From: VAZQ01 sp963702695
GTDB lineage: Bacteria > Pseudomonadota > Alphaproteobacteria > Rhizobiales > Xanthobacteraceae
Length of the DNA: 64,000 bases
Direction: 5' to 3'
Assembly (NCBI GenBank): GCA_963702695.1
Contig: CAVPDS010000022.1
Coordinates: 56,988-120,987, forward strand
Of this stretch, positions 62,802 to 64,000 are shown in pieces; positions within the stretch are counted from its first letter, which is position 1, and each line of letters opens with the position of its first letter. The notes under the pieces are model-generated. The model was not told the DNA's origin and searched no databases. It was given only the letters and a program-made list of their open reading frames with translations. The position numbers and the translations under genes were made by a program.

Positions 62802-63874
62802 TCAAGAGCGCGTGGCTTTGATGCTTTCGATCCAGGGCGCGGCGGCTTTTTCGCCGGCAGCGCGGATCTCGGCCGATTGTTTGCGCATGAATTCATCGAG
62901 GTTGGGATCGTTCACGCCGTTGGTCCGAGCGACGAGGTGCCACTTGATCGCTTCCGCGGGGTCGGCCGTGACCCCGCGTCCGACCGCGAGGATGTTCGCC
63001 AGCCGGTTCTGCGCGATCGGGCTGCCCTTGTTGGCGGCCTTGCGCAGGAGCGCGGCCGAAGCGGCTTCATCCTTGGCGACGCCGGTCCCATTGAACAGCG
63101 CAATCGCATATTCGACCATCGCATCGAGGTTATCGGCGGCTGCCGAGGCGGCCAGGAGCTTGGCCGTCTCGGTCAGATCCTTCGGCACGCCGCGCCCCTC
63201 CTTGTAGAGGGTCGCGAGCGCGTATTGCGCTTCTGGATTGCCGGCCTGAGCGGCGGCGCGGAAGAGTTCGGCCGCGCGCGAAAAATCCTGCGGGAAGAGC
63301 TGGCCTTCGAGATAGAGGAGGGCGAGATTGTAGGCCGCCTCCACATGCCCGAGCTTGGCGGCAGCGGCGAAGAGCTTGGCGCCCTCTTCGCGATTGGGGG
63401 GCCCGCCGCGCCCCGCCATGCGGAACATCGCCAGTGCGAACATCCCCGCACGGTCGCCGCGGTCGGCGGCAAGCTTGTACCACTCGGCCGCCTTGATGTC
63501 GTCCTGCCCCACCCCGAGTCCATTGGCGTAGAGTTCGCCAAGGAGCGTCATCGCCTTGACGTCGCCCTTCTCCTCGACGCGCTTGGTCGCGAGTTGGAAG
63601 GCGGTAAGATAGTAGCCGCGCTGGTAGGCGCCATAAGCGAGATCTGGCTCGCGCCCCGGAGCCGCGGCCTCCGGCTGCGGCGTCGCCTCAGCAGGCACCG
63701 GCTTGGCGGGAGTTGGGCGATGTGCCGGCGACTTCGGCTTGGTTGGACGGGGGGTAGCTTGGGCGCCCTCGTGCGTCGCCGGCGGGTTGAGCTTGAGCTG
63801 TGCCTGCGCCGTGGCGATCGCGACCGCACTCATGACCGCCGCAGGAGCACGAGCGTGGTAACGCGGACACTCAT
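62802..63874 (-). CDS. Exported SEL1/TPR-repeat protein, signal peptide apparently frameshifted
   Basis: A SEL1-like repeat protein: after a Pro/Lys-rich stretch come about six repeats (AMTLLGELYANGLGVGQDDI, AAYNLALLYLEGQLFPQDFS, AQYALATLYKEGRGVPKDLT, AMVEYAIALFNGTGVAKDEA). Such proteins are periplasmic scaffolds. The natural start is ATG 63874: it overlaps the thiE stop (ATGA), has GGAG 8 bases upstream and begins MSVRVTTLVLL. That frame stops after 14 codons, but adding one G near 63842 would join it to AAVMSAVAIATAQAQLKL and give a perfect signal peptide. The uninterrupted frame itself can only start at 63833 or at an implausible Arg-rich 63938. A one-base deletion, real or an assembly error, is likely. 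Confidence 0.85.
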
Positions 63875-64000
63875 CCGACCGGCTCCGTATGCGCCAGCAC
63901 CTGCGCCGCCGCCGCGACCGCAGCAGCGCCCTCGGCAAAAACCCAGTCGCCGAGCGCGACGAAATCCGCGCCCGCAGCCACCAGTGGCGCGACCTCGTCG
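63871..64000 (-). CDS. thiE: Thiamine phosphate synthase (3' end)
   Basis: The last 42 or so residues of a minus-strand gene entering from the right edge: DEVAPLVAAGADFVALGDWV followed by FAEGAAAVAAAAQVLAHTEP and a stop at 63871. LVAAGADFVALGD is the phosphate-binding strand-loop near the C-terminus of ThiE, which joins the thiazole and pyrimidine halves of thiamine. Only the 3' end is visible, so the call rests on this motif. It overlaps the SEL1 gene start by four bases. Confidence 0.7.
   Translation of the reverse strand, partial: DEVAPLVAAGADFVALGDWVFAEGAAAVAAAAQVLAHTEPVG

Overview
The window is about 64 kb of high-GC DNA from an alphaproteobacterium, most likely of the order Hyphomicrobiales (Rhizobiales), near the Xanthobacteraceae/Nitrobacteraceae. 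The evidence is the protein style, the dcw gene order ending in ftsQ-ftsA-ftsZ-lpxC-bamD, an FtsZ with a long C-terminal linker, a class A RNase P RNA, several orphan Bug-type (TTT) solute-binding proteins, and small dispersed palindromic repeats of a kind common in that group. No tRNA, rRNA, CRISPR, phage or transposase gene was seen.

Left part (1-17.9 kb): accessory metabolism. It holds the 3' end of metH, an amidase coupled to a DUF2798 membrane protein, an extensin-like lipoprotein, two Bug proteins flanking a fused hydantoinase/oxoprolinase (HyuA-HyuB), RNase P RNA (minus strand), a glutamine-synthetase-like gene followed by the alpha and beta subunits of a Rieske ring-hydroxylating dioxygenase, an AmpD-like amidase and a PRC-barrel protein.

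Middle (18.0-45.7 kb): the division and cell wall (dcw) cluster, all on the plus strand, in the order mraZ-rsmH-ftsL-ftsI-murE-murF-mraY-murD-[secreted Cys-rich protein]-ftsW-murG-murC-[Bug protein on the minus strand; RelE/ParE toxin-antitoxin pair]-murB-[protoglobin-type chemoreceptor; FAD monooxygenase]-ddl-ftsQ-ftsA-ftsZ-lpxC-bamD. Most core junctions are 4-base ATGA-type overlaps, so they are translationally coupled. A four-copy, 10-bp-spaced CCCA array in front of mraZ is a convincing MraZ operator. The genes interrupting the cluster are the main novelty of the region.

Right part (45.7-64 kb): a CobW-type GTPase, an SMP-30-like lactonase, a two-subunit molybdenum hydroxylase, a DapA-like aldolase, a double rhodanese, a GlcG/HbpS protein, DUF1192 plus a flavin-dependent (LLM) monooxygenase, a quinone oxidoreductase, a GGDEF-EAL membrane protein with a degenerate GGDEF site, YqgE, a DsbD-N-like protein, peroxiredoxin, an inositol-phosphatase family protein, a SEL1-repeat protein and the 3' end of thiE.

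Two genes (the murF 3' end and the SEL1 signal peptide) look broken by single-base frameshifts. This could reflect assembly indels as easily as biology. Palindromic repeats appear in unusual places: in frame inside the hydantoinase gene and, it seems, inside helix P12 of RNase P RNA.
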